12,425 bases of DNA from positions 1-12,425 of the forward strand of contig JABZGM010000033.1 of NCBI GenBank assembly GCA_015259235.1, written 5' to 3'. Below the pieces are notes generated by a model. The model worked only from the letters and a program-made list of their open reading frames with translations, had not been told where the DNA came from and made no database searches. Positions 6,107 through 12,425 of the stretch are shown piece after piece. Made by a program: the position numbers and the translations under genes. The stretch's first letter is position 1. Each line of letters starts with the position of its first letter. The stretch is from Alloprevotella sp. Its GTDB lineage: Bacteria > Bacteroidota > Bacteroidia > Bacteroidales > Bacteroidaceae.

Positions 6107-7081
6107 TTATCTTGTTTCTTCAAAGAAGAGTTTGGGAATGTCGGTCAGGCTCTGAGGATCGACGTAACTTTCGATGTGACGTTTGCGCTTGTCTTCGAGA
6201 ATTTCATCCACTGCGATGAGAATGCTTGTTTCTTCCACGTTGCCAAATTCGTCGTTGACGGCGGTGCCAAAGACGCGCATGGTGGGCGAAAGGTTCATAT
6301 AAGCATTGACCAAAGGTGGGATATTGAAACCACGTTCGCGCACTGCCTTGTTGAGCACTTTGTAGTCGGCGCGGAAGTCTGTTTCGACAAAGATTTTCTT
6401 CAGTTCCTCTTCAGGAGTTTCGAGCAGCACGGGATTATTGACCGAGATGAGTCCATCGCGATCGCCAAAGTGACGATTGAGGAAGTAGAGAATCATGTCG
6501 CGCGCTGGTCGGTCGAAGCTGGGATACATGGTCATTTTTCCGAAGAAGTACTTCAAATCGGGCATGATCACGGTGAGGGCACCAAGTCCGTCCCAGAGGT
6601 TGTCGAGGGCGTAGAGGCTTTTGGATAGGTTGCGCGTGCTTTGATATTCGAGGGTCACGAAAGATCGTCCCAATTCCACGGTCTGTGGAAGGAAGTTTTC
6701 GATGAAATTGTCCGAGAAGGTGAACATGTGCCCTGTCGCCAGATAGGGTTGTCCGTTTTCGCGGAAGGTAATGTCGCTGGGAGGCAAGAAGCGATACCCC
6801 CCGAGTATTTCTTCTGCATCGGGATTCCACACGATGAGTTGATAGTAGGGGCGTTCGCAAACGTCAAACTCATCGAGGTCTAAGGCTTGTCCCGTACCTC
6901 CTCCAGCCGCGCGGAAAGCGATTTCGCGCAATCTTCCGATTTCGCGCATCACGTTGGGTGCGTTGTGGTGGGTGATGATATAAATCTCGTTGCCTGCTTT
7001 GTTGGTCTTGCGCAACTGCAACTCTGGAGTGAGTTCACGACGAAGCAAATCACGAGATACGGGTTCGATGATGGGTTGCAT
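6107..7081 (-). CDS. glsB: Glycine lipid synthase subunit GlsB, GNAT-fold N-acyltransferase
   Basis: GlsB of Bacteroides N-acylates glycine with a 3-hydroxy fatty acid, giving the lyso form (commendamide) that GlsA converts to the membrane glycine lipid. The 324 residues match the family's size and landmarks: REIGRLREIAFRAAGGGTG (46-64), LIVWNPDAEEILGGYRF (82-98), ELGRSFVTLEYQ (136-147, acyl-donor binding part of the GNAT fold), LDNLWDGLGAL (159-169), KYFFGKMTMYPS (177-188) and PPLVNAYMNLSPTMRVFGTA (255-274). The C-terminus is charged. The frame extends to a GTG at 7114, but ATG 7081 (MQPIIEPVSRDLL) fits the family start. It follows glsA by 98 bases with no terminator or promoter seen, so the two are probably one transcript. 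Many annotation pipelines would call it a GNAT or hemolysin-like protein. Confidence 0.85.
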   Translation of the reverse strand: MQPIIEPVSRDLLRRELTPELQLRKTNKAGNEIYIITHHNAPNVMREIGRLREIAFRAAGGGTGQALDLDEFDVCERPYYQLIVWNPDAEEILGGYRFLPPSDITFRENGQPYLATGHMFTFSDNFIENFLPQTVELGRSFVTLEYQSTRNLSKSLYALDNLWDGLGALTVIMPDLKYFFGKMTMYPSFDRPARDMILYFLNRHFGDRDGLISVNNPVLLETPEEELKKIFVETDFRADYKVLNKAVRERGFNIPPLVNAYMNLSPTMRVFGTAVNDEFGNVEETSILIAVDEILEDKRKRHIESYVDPQSLTDIPKLFFEETR

Positions 7082-7179
7082 ATAATGGGAGATATGATTT
7101 CCAAAACGGAGCACCGTGTTGGGTGTTGTCCCTGGTGTGGGAAGATGGGGATGGAGTGCTCAAAGTTTTAGAGAAATGA

Positions 7180-8019
7180 TCAATGTTGTGCTGATTCAGG
7201 AAGGTCGTACACCAGCTTTCTCACTTCGGCAGCCCACTGTGTAGGGCTCTTTTCTGTGGTAAACGATTGCCAGGATATAGGTTTCCCGATGTGGATGTCG
7301 AAAGTGCTGTGCTGATGATGATAAAGTTCGTCAACAAGATAGAGCATGGCAAGGTTGAACTTGATGCCTAGTTGCTTGCTCCAATTCGCCAAGCGATAGA
7401 AGAAATCAGAATTTCTTCCTCCGAAATGAATGGGCACGATGTCGCGTTGGTTTTCGATGCTCTTGCTCACAAAGGTTTTTGCCCAGGGCACGTCTTGGAT
7501 ACGTCCCTCGATGCGTCGCGAGCACAAACCAGCAGGGAACATGATGAGGTGTTTGTCGCCAGCAAAAGCGGCATTCACCATTTTGGGGAATTCACGACCC
7601 TGATGTCCGGTCTTGTTGATGGGCACAAAGAGTGGGGCTATGCCCGTGAGGTTCATGAGGAGGTCATTCGCCAGATAGCAAATCTGTCCATCGTAGTGTC
7701 GTCCGAGGATAGCGCCAAGTATCACGCCATCGGCACCTCCAAGGGGATGGTTGCTCACAAAGGTGAAACGGCGTCCGTCGGCATCGGAGGGTAGGTTTTC
7801 TAGTCCATGCACGTTGAGTTTGAGGTCGAGATAGTGCATGCAGTCTTCGAGCCATTGCACCCCTTGTGTTTCTCCTTCTTTTGCGATAAATTCGTTGAGC
7901 CAGTCTTGGTGAATGATACGTTTGAGATAGCGTACCAAAGCTCCAGGAACAAGGCGGGCTTTGCGTCCCATCTTGTTGCGCAGGATTTGATCGATGTCGA
8001 TGAGATAGGGTTGTGCCAT
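7180..8019 (-). CDS. glsA: Glycine lipid synthase subunit GlsA, 1-acyl-glycerol-phosphate-type O-acyltransferase
   Basis: GlsA O-acylates the hydroxyl of the N-acylglycine made by GlsB, at the cytoplasmic membrane. The 279 residues carry the PlsC-like acyltransferase blocks: FVSNHPLGGADG (87-98) with the catalytic His and Asp (spacing Hx5D); LFVPINKTG (130-138) for the acceptor phosphate/carboxylate loop; MFPAGLCSRR (160-169), the PEG-box position with Glu replaced by Ala; and DIVPIHFGG (193-201). YLKRIIHQDWLNEF (31-44) is typical of this Bacteroidota branch. A TTG at 8043 would add eight residues, but ATG 8019 is the better start. The pairing with a GlsB-like neighbour is the main reason for choosing glsA over a generic hemolysin/lysophospholipid acyltransferase call. 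A -7 box lies about 85 bases upstream. Confidence 0.83.
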   Translation of the reverse strand: MAQPYLIDIDQILRNKMGRKARLVPGALVRYLKRIIHQDWLNEFIAKEGETQGVQWLEDCMHYLDLKLNVHGLENLPSDADGRRFTFVSNHPLGGADGVILGAILGRHYDGQICYLANDLLMNLTGIAPLFVPINKTGHQGREFPKMVNAAFAGDKHLIMFPAGLCSRRIEGRIQDVPWAKTFVSKSIENQRDIVPIHFGGRNSDFFYRLANWSKQLGIKFNLAMLYLVDELYHHQHSTFDIHIGKPISWQSFTTEKSPTQWAAEVRKLVYDLPESAQH

Positions 8020-8284
8020 GATGAGCAAATCACTTATGTCCAATCACTGTGCAGTGAGCCGATGTAGGCTTTTTGCCGTGAATTTATGTCGTGCGTTGAG
8101 TATGCAAATTTAGCAATAAAAACTAAGATAGTCGGGTTGTTTTGCCTATTTTCTGCACATTTTTAGCCTTTTGCGCAGATTTTTTTGGAGTGTGCAAGAT
8201 GTGTTTTTCCTGTTTCCAATGTGGCTTTCTCCAGCGCATTAAGGCAATAGGGTTGGTGAAAAGGGGGAAGTTGAATAGGGAGGT
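8020..8284. other. Noncoding interval between tRNA-fMet terminator and glsA
   Basis: No convincing gene is present. A 76-codon frame here reads back into the tRNA and is not credible. The interval holds the glsA promoter box at 8105-8112 and an A/T-rich stretch upstream of it; nothing else was recognised. Confidence 0.5.
8105..8112 (-). promoter_or_regulatory. -7 element of the glsA-glsB promoter
   Basis: TAAATTTGC on the minus strand matches TAnnTTTG. No TTTG is found 19-21 bases upstream (the spot reads CCCG), so the promoter is incomplete or activator-dependent. The predicted leader to glsA is about 80 nt. Confidence 0.5.
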
Positions 8285-8322
8285 AAAAAAGAAAAGCACC
8301 AATCAAAATGATTGATGCTTTT
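8285..8322 (-). terminator. Terminator of the tRNA-fMet gene
   Basis: A 14-bp stem (AAAAGCATCAATCA against TGATTGGTGCTTTT, one G-U pair) closes a 3-nt loop and is followed on the minus strand by C and six T (8290-8285). It lies 4 bases after the tRNA end. Confidence 0.92.
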
Positions 8323-8326
8323 GTAG

Positions 8327-8399
8327 TTGCGGAGGCTCGACTCGAACGAACGACCTCCAGGTTATGAGCCTGGCGAGCTACCAACTGCTCCACTCCGCG
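8327..8399 (-). tRNA. Initiator tRNA-fMet (anticodon CAT)
   Basis: The cloverleaf folds fully: acceptor GCGGAG/CTCCGC, D-arm GAGC/GCTC with loop AGTTGGTA, anticodon arm CCAGG-CTCATAA-CCTGG, T-arm GTTCG-TTCGAGT-CGAGC, discriminator A73, no encoded CCA. Initiator identity is shown by the unpaired C1/A72 and by the A11:U24 pair, both hallmarks of bacterial tRNA-fMet. The third hallmark, three consecutive G:C pairs at 29-31/39-41, is only partly met because 29:41 is A:U. It has its own promoter and terminator. It delivers formyl-Met to the 30S P site, where IF3 (also in this window) checks it. Confidence 0.96.
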
Positions 8400-8439
8400 A
8401 TCTAATGTTTGCGCCTCGGTTATTTCCGAATTGCGAGTG

Positions 8440-8471
8440 CAAAGGTAGCGACTTTTTCTTTATCCTCCAAA
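8440..8471 (-). promoter_or_regulatory. Promoter of tRNA-fMet
   Basis: TTTG (8471-8468), a 20-base spacer and TACCTTTGC (8447-8439) form an exact Bacteroidota consensus promoter. The predicted start is near 8434, about 35 nt before the mature tRNA 5' end. Confidence 0.82.
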
Positions 8472-8556
8472 TTTTTGAGGAGAAAAATGCTGTTTGAAAG
8501 GTGATTTTCCTCTATTCAAGGTATAATAAGCGGATTTTTGCGCAAAATAGCGTAGT

Positions 8557-8606
8557 GTATAAAGAAGAAGAGAGTGTGCCAATTTGTGATTGACTCACTC
8601 TCTTCT
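8557..8606 (-). terminator. Terminator of the collagen-like lipoprotein gene
   Basis: On the minus strand AGAAGAGAGTG (8606-8596) pairs perfectly with CACTCTCTTCT (8576-8566), 11 bp with a 19-nt loop, followed by a modest T-rich tail (TCTTTAT). It lies about 60 bases after the stop of the lipoprotein gene. Confidence 0.68.
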
Positions 8607-8614
8607 GAAGTGTT

Positions 8615-8658
8615 TAGTCTTGAGTGACTATAAAATTAGTCTTGGTTGACTATGAAAA
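8615..8658. repeat. Two 22-bp direct repeats, each an imperfect hairpin
   Basis: TAGTCTTGAGTGACTATAAAA (8615-8635, written here on plus) and its near copy at 8637-8658 differ at three positions. Each contains TAGTC and GACTA arms around a 6-nt loop on the coding strand. They fill the space between the lipoprotein stop codon and its terminator. Confidence 0.72.
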
Positions 8659-8666
8659 GGAGTAGT

Positions 8667-11057
8667 TTAGAATTCGTCCACTGTTGGGTCTACATCGCGA
8701 ATACCTTCAATGAAGCCGGTATTATCGGCGTCGTCATCAATCAACGTTATGTTCACCTGCCCATCTTTAGTCATAGTTTGCACTGAAGAACTATAAGCAG
8801 GAAGTGTGGGGTGGAGGCGAAAAGCAGAAGTGCCAACGCTAAAAATTATTTGTCCACCAGGTCCTGGAATAATTTGTTGCTTCGGATATTGTTTATTTCC
8901 AGAGGCGATAACCTTTCTGACTACACTTCCGTTGGGACGAGTATATTCGACCAAGAGCTTGAAGTTGTTGGAAGAACCAGTTGGGAAACTTGCAAATTCG
9001 GCGGATAGAAGTTGCGTATTAGCATCATATTTCGCTGCATTTCTAGCAAGAGTTACAGAGAGTAAACCATTTCCAACCCTCTCACCAGAAACCGCCAGTT
9101 TCGTATCAATGCTTGTTCCAGAAGCGATATGAAGCACAACCTTAGATGCATCGAAAGCTTCGTTTGCTGGAAGACCTAGCCACTTGTGTGGATTGACCAT
9201 ATACAACTTTGTGAGTTGAGCTGCCTTTTGTAAACGAATGGTCTGGAAGTCAGAACGGTCGTTACTTTGATATACTGTTTGTGCAACATAAGTGTCCCAA
9301 GGTATGGGGTGAAAATAAGCTGCTGTATTAGTAGTCCCTATTACACCATTTCTACCATTGTGCCATACTGTTAGGAGCATTTCATTGGGTTGCGAATCAT
9401 CTCCTTGGAGTCTTATAATTCCTACTGAATCTTTATGGTAGATGAAATCCAACATCGTGAATTGCTGATTGTCGTATATATCGGGCTTTTGGAGCTGATA
9501 TGCAACCATACTTTTCAAAAATGCTGTAAGGCGTTCCGAAGGGATGTTATACGTCTCTGTATCATTCCATCCTTCAAGAGGTACATACGAGCCATCAGGT
9601 CCAAGAACCATTCTAACGAAACTATGTTCAAAACCTGAACGATTGTTGAGATTAAATAGGTTATAGGGACTGCGTGGTGACTGTGTGGGAATCGATGAGA
9701 GAGGGTTATAGAAGTAATTGATGAATGTTCCTTTGGGGAGCAACAACTTGAGATTGCGACTAAAGGTGTTGCCTTTGTCATCGCGTGCCATAAACACCAC
9801 TTCATTGTTAATTTCCACGTCACCCAATCGTGACAAAGGAGGAGCCGTAATTGTGATGGTCTTGTCTGTCTCGTTCACTTTGTACTTCCAGTTAGGAGGC
9901 ATAGAAGTGTACACCGCTGTGAGTTTGTCTGCTTTGGTGAAGGGAAACGTGATTTGTTGTCCAGGAGCAAAGGAGAGTTCACGAGTGTCGGGAGCATACT
10001 GATTGGCTACTTCTGCATTGGTTGTAGCATCTTTCGACTTTTCTGGTTGAATGTCGAAATTCAAATCAGGAACAAGGGGAACAACCACTTCGGGAAGGTC
10101 TGGATAAGTGGTGGTAATCGTTAATTTGTCACCTTCTTTGTTGATAGCCACTTTGGAAATAGGACTAATCACACCAGGTTCTCCCTGATCACCTTTGGGA
10201 CCTTGAGGACCTGTTTCTCCTTGGTCTCCTTTATCCCCTTTATCCCCTTTATCGCCCTTGTCACCTTTTGGACCTTGAGGACCTGTAGCACCATTTTGTC
10301 CAGGTGCACCATCCTTACCGTTGGTGCCATCTTGTGCTTTGGCAACAACTTTCTCGCCATTGGCTTTGATGAATTCGGTGGTTCCATCGCACCAAGTCAC
10401 TGTCCAATAGAAACGAGTGTCGTTAGTGTTCTCTTTGTCTTGTGCTGCGCTGAAGGTGGGAGTGCAACCACCCTTTCCATCCGTTCCATTCGTACCGTTT
10501 GTACCATTTGTACCATTTGCACCAGCTAATCCTTGAGGACCACGAGCAGGTTTACCCGTGTTTTGACCATTGATGTACCAATTGCCATCACCGCCGATGG
10601 TTACATCAAAGACTGGTGAAACTCCGTCCTTACCGTCCTTACCGTTTAGACCATCTTTACCGTCCTTACCATTGAGACCATCTTTACCGTCCAGACCGTC
10701 TTTACCGTCTTTACCGTTGAGTCCGTCTTTACCATTCAGACCGTCTTTTCCATCGCGTCCAAAAGGCACGTAGATAGTTGACTTTCCCAGTGTGATATAT
10801 GCACCCACTGTGTCCGTATTCTCAATAGCATAGATGATTTTTGACACCGGTTCGCGGTTTACCAGCATATTGACGGTGAGTTGCAAATCACCGATTCTCT
10901 TGTTGAAACGATCGGCTTGGTCTTGCAGGTCTGCCATTGCTACTGAGGTAGTAAACTGGCGTTGATAGAGTTCTTGTGCGTCTTCTTTGTAGCAACTATG
11001 CAATGCAGTCATGGAAGCCAAAGCTAATGCACACCCTATTAGTGTTTTCTTAGTCAT
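8667..11057 (-). CDS. Surface lipoprotein with DUF4988-like head, three collagen-like tracts and a large C-terminal region
   Basis: This is a 796-residue lipoprotein. The signal peptide ends in the lipobox LHSC (lipidated Cys22), followed by YKED, matching the K(D/E)2 surface-export signal described for Bacteroidota lipoproteins. Residues 40-68 look like a short coiled coil (ADLQDQADRFNKRIGDLQL). Residues 71-99 (SKIIYAIENTDTVGAYITLGKSTIYVPFG) resemble DUF4988, the N-terminal domain of PL29-type lyases. Gly-X-Y tracts follow: 100-145 (15 triplets, KDG/LNG), 173-197 (TNG) and 244-295 (17 triplets, PKGDKGD and QGETGPQGP, ideal for triple helix), separated by two related beta-type modules. Residues 300-440 are Ig/BACON-like by appearance (PPNWKYKV...TITITAPP). 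Residues 441-796 are unrecognised and end very acidic. No lyase catalytic domain was recognised, so no enzyme activity is claimed. It follows the OmpA-like gene by 107 bases, with no terminator or promoter seen. Likely role is a surface stalk, adhesin or binder. Confidence 0.88.
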   Translation of the reverse strand: MTKKTLIGCALALASMTALHSCYKEDAQELYQRQFTTSVAMADLQDQADRFNKRIGDLQLTVNMLVNREPVSKIIYAIENTDTVGAYITLGKSTIYVPFGRDGKDGLNGKDGLNGKDGKDGLDGKDGLNGKDGKDGLNGKDGKDGVSPVFDVTIGGDGNWYINGQNTGKPARGPQGLAGANGTNGTNGTNGTDGKGGCTPTFSAAQDKENTNDTRFYWTVTWCDGTTEFIKANGEKVVAKAQDGTNGKDGAPGQNGATGPQGPKGDKGDKGDKGDKGDQGETGPQGPKGDQGEPGVISPISKVAINKEGDKLTITTTYPDLPEVVVPLVPDLNFDIQPEKSKDATTNAEVANQYAPDTRELSFAPGQQITFPFTKADKLTAVYTSMPPNWKYKVNETDKTITITAPPLSRLGDVEINNEVVFMARDDKGNTFSRNLKLLLPKGTFINYFYNPLSSIPTQSPRSPYNLFNLNNRSGFEHSFVRMVLGPDGSYVPLEGWNDTETYNIPSERLTAFLKSMVAYQLQKPDIYDNQQFTMLDFIYHKDSVGIIRLQGDDSQPNEMLLTVWHNGRNGVIGTTNTAAYFHPIPWDTYVAQTVYQSNDRSDFQTIRLQKAAQLTKLYMVNPHKWLGLPANEAFDASKVVLHIASGTSIDTKLAVSGERVGNGLLSVTLARNAAKYDANTQLLSAEFASFPTGSSNNFKLLVEYTRPNGSVVRKVIASGNKQYPKQQIIPGPGGQIIFSVGTSAFRLHPTLPAYSSSVQTMTKDGQVNITLIDDDADNTGFIEGIRDVDPTVDEF
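10173..10328 (-). repeat. Collagen-like tract 3, 9-bp DNA repeat
   Basis: This tract encodes residues 244-295. At 10220-10264 the DNA itself repeats nearly perfectly in 9-bp units (TTTATCCCC on the plus strand), giving successive Gly-Asp-Lys triplets. Such identity is beyond what the protein requires and favours slippage. Confidence 0.85.
10467..10541 (-). repeat. Collagen-like tract 2, 9-bp DNA repeat
   Basis: This tract encodes residues 173-197. Around 10494-10520 the plus strand repeats GTACCATTT, coding for Gly-Thr-Asn triplets. It is the shortest of the three tracts. Confidence 0.8.
10623..10760 (-). repeat. Collagen-like tract 1, 9-bp DNA repeat
   Basis: This tract encodes residues 100-145 as 15 Gly-X-Y triplets, mostly KDG and LNG. 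The plus strand is a run of about fifteen 9-bp units close to TACCGTCTT, often organised as 18-27-bp higher-order copies (TACCATTGAGACCATCTT types). Confidence 0.87.
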
Positions 11058-11164
11058 TGTTCTCTTTATTGTTGTATTCTTGTTTCTCTAATGACATACT
11101 TCTGAGTCTTGATTGTTATCGGAAATATGATCAAAAAAACAGGTGACAATTTATGCTTAATATC

Positions 11165-12425
11165 TTATTTCACAGTGATGCTTTGCAAGTTTTGCATTGC
11201 TGCTGGTGCATCAGAAATTTGGAAATACTGACGAGCCGCATCCCATTGCCCATTGCGAGCGAGCGCTACACCGAGAAGATTGTAGTAGTAGCCATCATTG
11301 AGCTTGAAACTTTGGAGCAAACGGAGTGCCTCTTCGTTTTGTTTGTTTTCAAGCATCTGATGAGCTCGATAAAGCTTAGTAAGAGGAGCATCGGGGTGAA
11401 TTTGTTGCAAAGTTGCGAGAGCCGCCTTACCTTCTGCTGTGTTGAAACCATAGTCGAGTGCCACGGCGTACATTTCTTCTGCACCCACATTCTCAGGCTG
11501 GGTCTTCATCTTTTCCTTTGCTTCAGGGAGAGCATAAGCGCGCACATCAAACTGCACGTTATAGGAACTCTTTCGGAGATAAGGATAGATGGTTTTCAAC
11601 AGTTCAGGATAACCAGCAACACGTTTGATTTCTTGTTTCACAATCTCAGTGTCTGGTTGACGCTTGAGCAGTGCCAAAACTTCGTTTGCACTAGGCAGGT
11701 TGGGGTTTTTAGTCAATGTGTCACGAAGACCATCCCAGTTTTCGGTCACGCGTCCCAATTGGAATTGGCTGCGATCGAGACGAGGATTGCGTTGCACCAG
11801 ATAGTCAATGATAGATTGTGCACGACCAGTTGAGAGACGGAAGTTATTGTCCAAAGGACCTTCGGGAGAGGCAAAACCTTCTACGCGGATATTGCGCACG
11901 CGGTAGTCTTTGTTGGCTGTGATGGTGCGGAGTTCATTATCCACACGAGCCAATTCTGCTGCGTTGTTGTGAAGATTGCGCACAATGTAAGTCTTGTTGA
12001 GTGGATAGGTGAGCGCGATGCTTGCAGAATAGTTGCGAGGTTTTGCTTCGGGGAGAGTGATGCGCTCGGGAAGACCAATGAGCAATTGTGCTGCCAATTC
12101 TGGTGTGAGTGGATTGACCACTGGTTTTTGAGGTTGCACAGGAGCAGGAGCAGGGGCTGGCACATAAGCCATTTCGGGGGCTGCTTTACGGAATTTATAG
12201 ACTACACCGACTGCAGGTTGCCACACATAACTGTCGTAAGCGCGACGAATGCTTTGCACACCGTCGATGGAGCGGTCGTGCTGCCAGATGAAGCGGTTGT
12301 TTACATCGATAGCCCAACGTGGGGAAAGGTTGAAACGCACTGCCACATCACCGCCCAAACCAATGGTGAGCGTGTTGTTCACTTTGGGAGCCACAACTTT
12401 GCCTGTTTCACGATGCACCACCTTT
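11165..12425 (-). CDS. OmpA-like outer-membrane protein with TPR-like tail (DUF3868-type), 5' end beyond window
   Basis: The frame is open to the right edge, so the signal peptide and most of the N-terminal barrel are missing; 418 codons are visible from a GTG at 12421 that is not a real start. Numbering from there: 17-77 are the last beta-barrel strands (TIGLGGDVAVRFNLSP, WQPAVGVVYKFRK), and 84-105 is a Pro/Ala linker (VPAPAPAPVQPQKP). Residues 125-215 form an OmpA-like domain with VEGFASPEGPLDNNFRLSTGRAQSIIDYL (180-208). Residues 220-300 (RVTENWDGLRDTL, IYPYLRKSSYNVQFDVRAY) resemble the DUF3868/fimbria-associated OmpA proteins of Bacteroidales. About 310-405 is TPR-like (NLLGVALARNGQWDAARQYF). 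Known OmpA domains hold peptidoglycan through an Asp and an Arg; the Arg is present, but the Asp position reads Ser. It is the upstream gene of the collagen-like lipoprotein. The gene identity beyond OmpA-like is moderately sure. Confidence 0.8.
   Translation of the reverse strand, partial: KVVHRETGKVVAPKVNNTLTIGLGGDVAVRFNLSPRWAIDVNNRFIWQHDRSIDGVQSIRRAYDSYVWQPAVGVVYKFRKAAPEMAYVPAPAPAPVQPQKPVVNPLTPELAAQLLIGLPERITLPEAKPRNYSASIALTYPLNKTYIVRNLHNNAAELARVDNELRTITANKDYRVRNIRVEGFASPEGPLDNNFRLSTGRAQSIIDYLVQRNPRLDRSQFQLGRVTENWDGLRDTLTKNPNLPSANEVLALLKRQPDTEIVKQEIKRVAGYPELLKTIYPYLRKSSYNVQFDVRAYALPEAKEKMKTQPENVGAEEMYAVALDYGFNTAEGKAALATLQQIHPDAPLTKLYRAHQMLENKQNEEALRLLQSFKLNDGYYYNLLGVALARNGQWDAARQYFQISDAPAAMQNLQSITVK

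Noticed and set aside
8163..8393. 76-codon minus-strand frame
   Set aside because: It runs through the body of tRNA-fMet and its terminator.
10173..10760. Regular short repeats that might suggest a CRISPR array
   Set aside because: The period is 9 bp with no spacers, and the repeats are codons of Gly-X-Y collagen triplets in a long open frame.
11058..11164. Possible separate promoter for the collagen-like lipoprotein
   Set aside because: A TTTG is present after a T-run, but no TAnnTTTG lies 19-21 bases downstream; co-transcription with the OmpA-like gene is simpler.

Overview
The window comes from a member of the Bacteroidota, most likely order Bacteroidales and possibly near Prevotellaceae (the family-level placement is inference). 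The evidence is the gene content: a long PPi-dependent phosphofructokinase, the glsA/glsB glycine-lipid pair, and a DUF4988-type surface lipoprotein. Five promoters also carry the phylum's -7 element TAnnTTTG, three of them with an exact TTTG at -33. Shine-Dalgarno sequences are essentially absent. Almost everything is on the minus strand; only the small DUF2147 gene is on plus.

Reading right to left, in the direction of most transcription: (1) 8667-12425 is a surface module. It holds the 3' part of an outer-membrane protein (barrel end, Pro linker, OmpA-like domain, TPR-like tail), then a 796-residue lipoprotein with three collagen-like Gly-X-Y tracts and a Bacteroidota surface-export signal. 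No promoter or terminator was seen between them, so they look co-transcribed. (2) 8285-8471 is an initiator tRNA-fMet with its own promoter and a strong terminator. (3) 6107-8112 is a two-gene lipid operon, glsA then glsB. (4) 5253-6015 is a divergent secreted DUF2147 protein, sharing a bidirectional terminator with glsB. (5) 3518-5195 is the classical translation operon infC-rpmI-rplT. Here infC must start at a non-AUG codon, and rpmI is preceded by a hairpin that could be an L20 autoregulatory site. (6) 788-3428 holds trmN6 and pfp, and pfp has its own promoter. (7) At the left edge is the 5' part of a membrane-anchored GH25 lysozyme, whose start codon lies just past the pfp terminator.

Most of the window is housekeeping: translation initiation (IF3, fMet tRNA), ribosomal proteins, tRNA modification, glycolysis and membrane lipid. 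The accessory and most interesting part is the collagen-like lipoprotein with its OmpA-like partner. It resembles the layout of Bacteroidota fimbrial loci but has a collagenous component where a fimbrillin would be expected. Other signals worth a look are a 9-bp CTAG tandem repeat behind glsB, paired 22-bp hairpin repeats behind the lipoprotein gene, and a departure from the three-G:C rule in the initiator tRNA.
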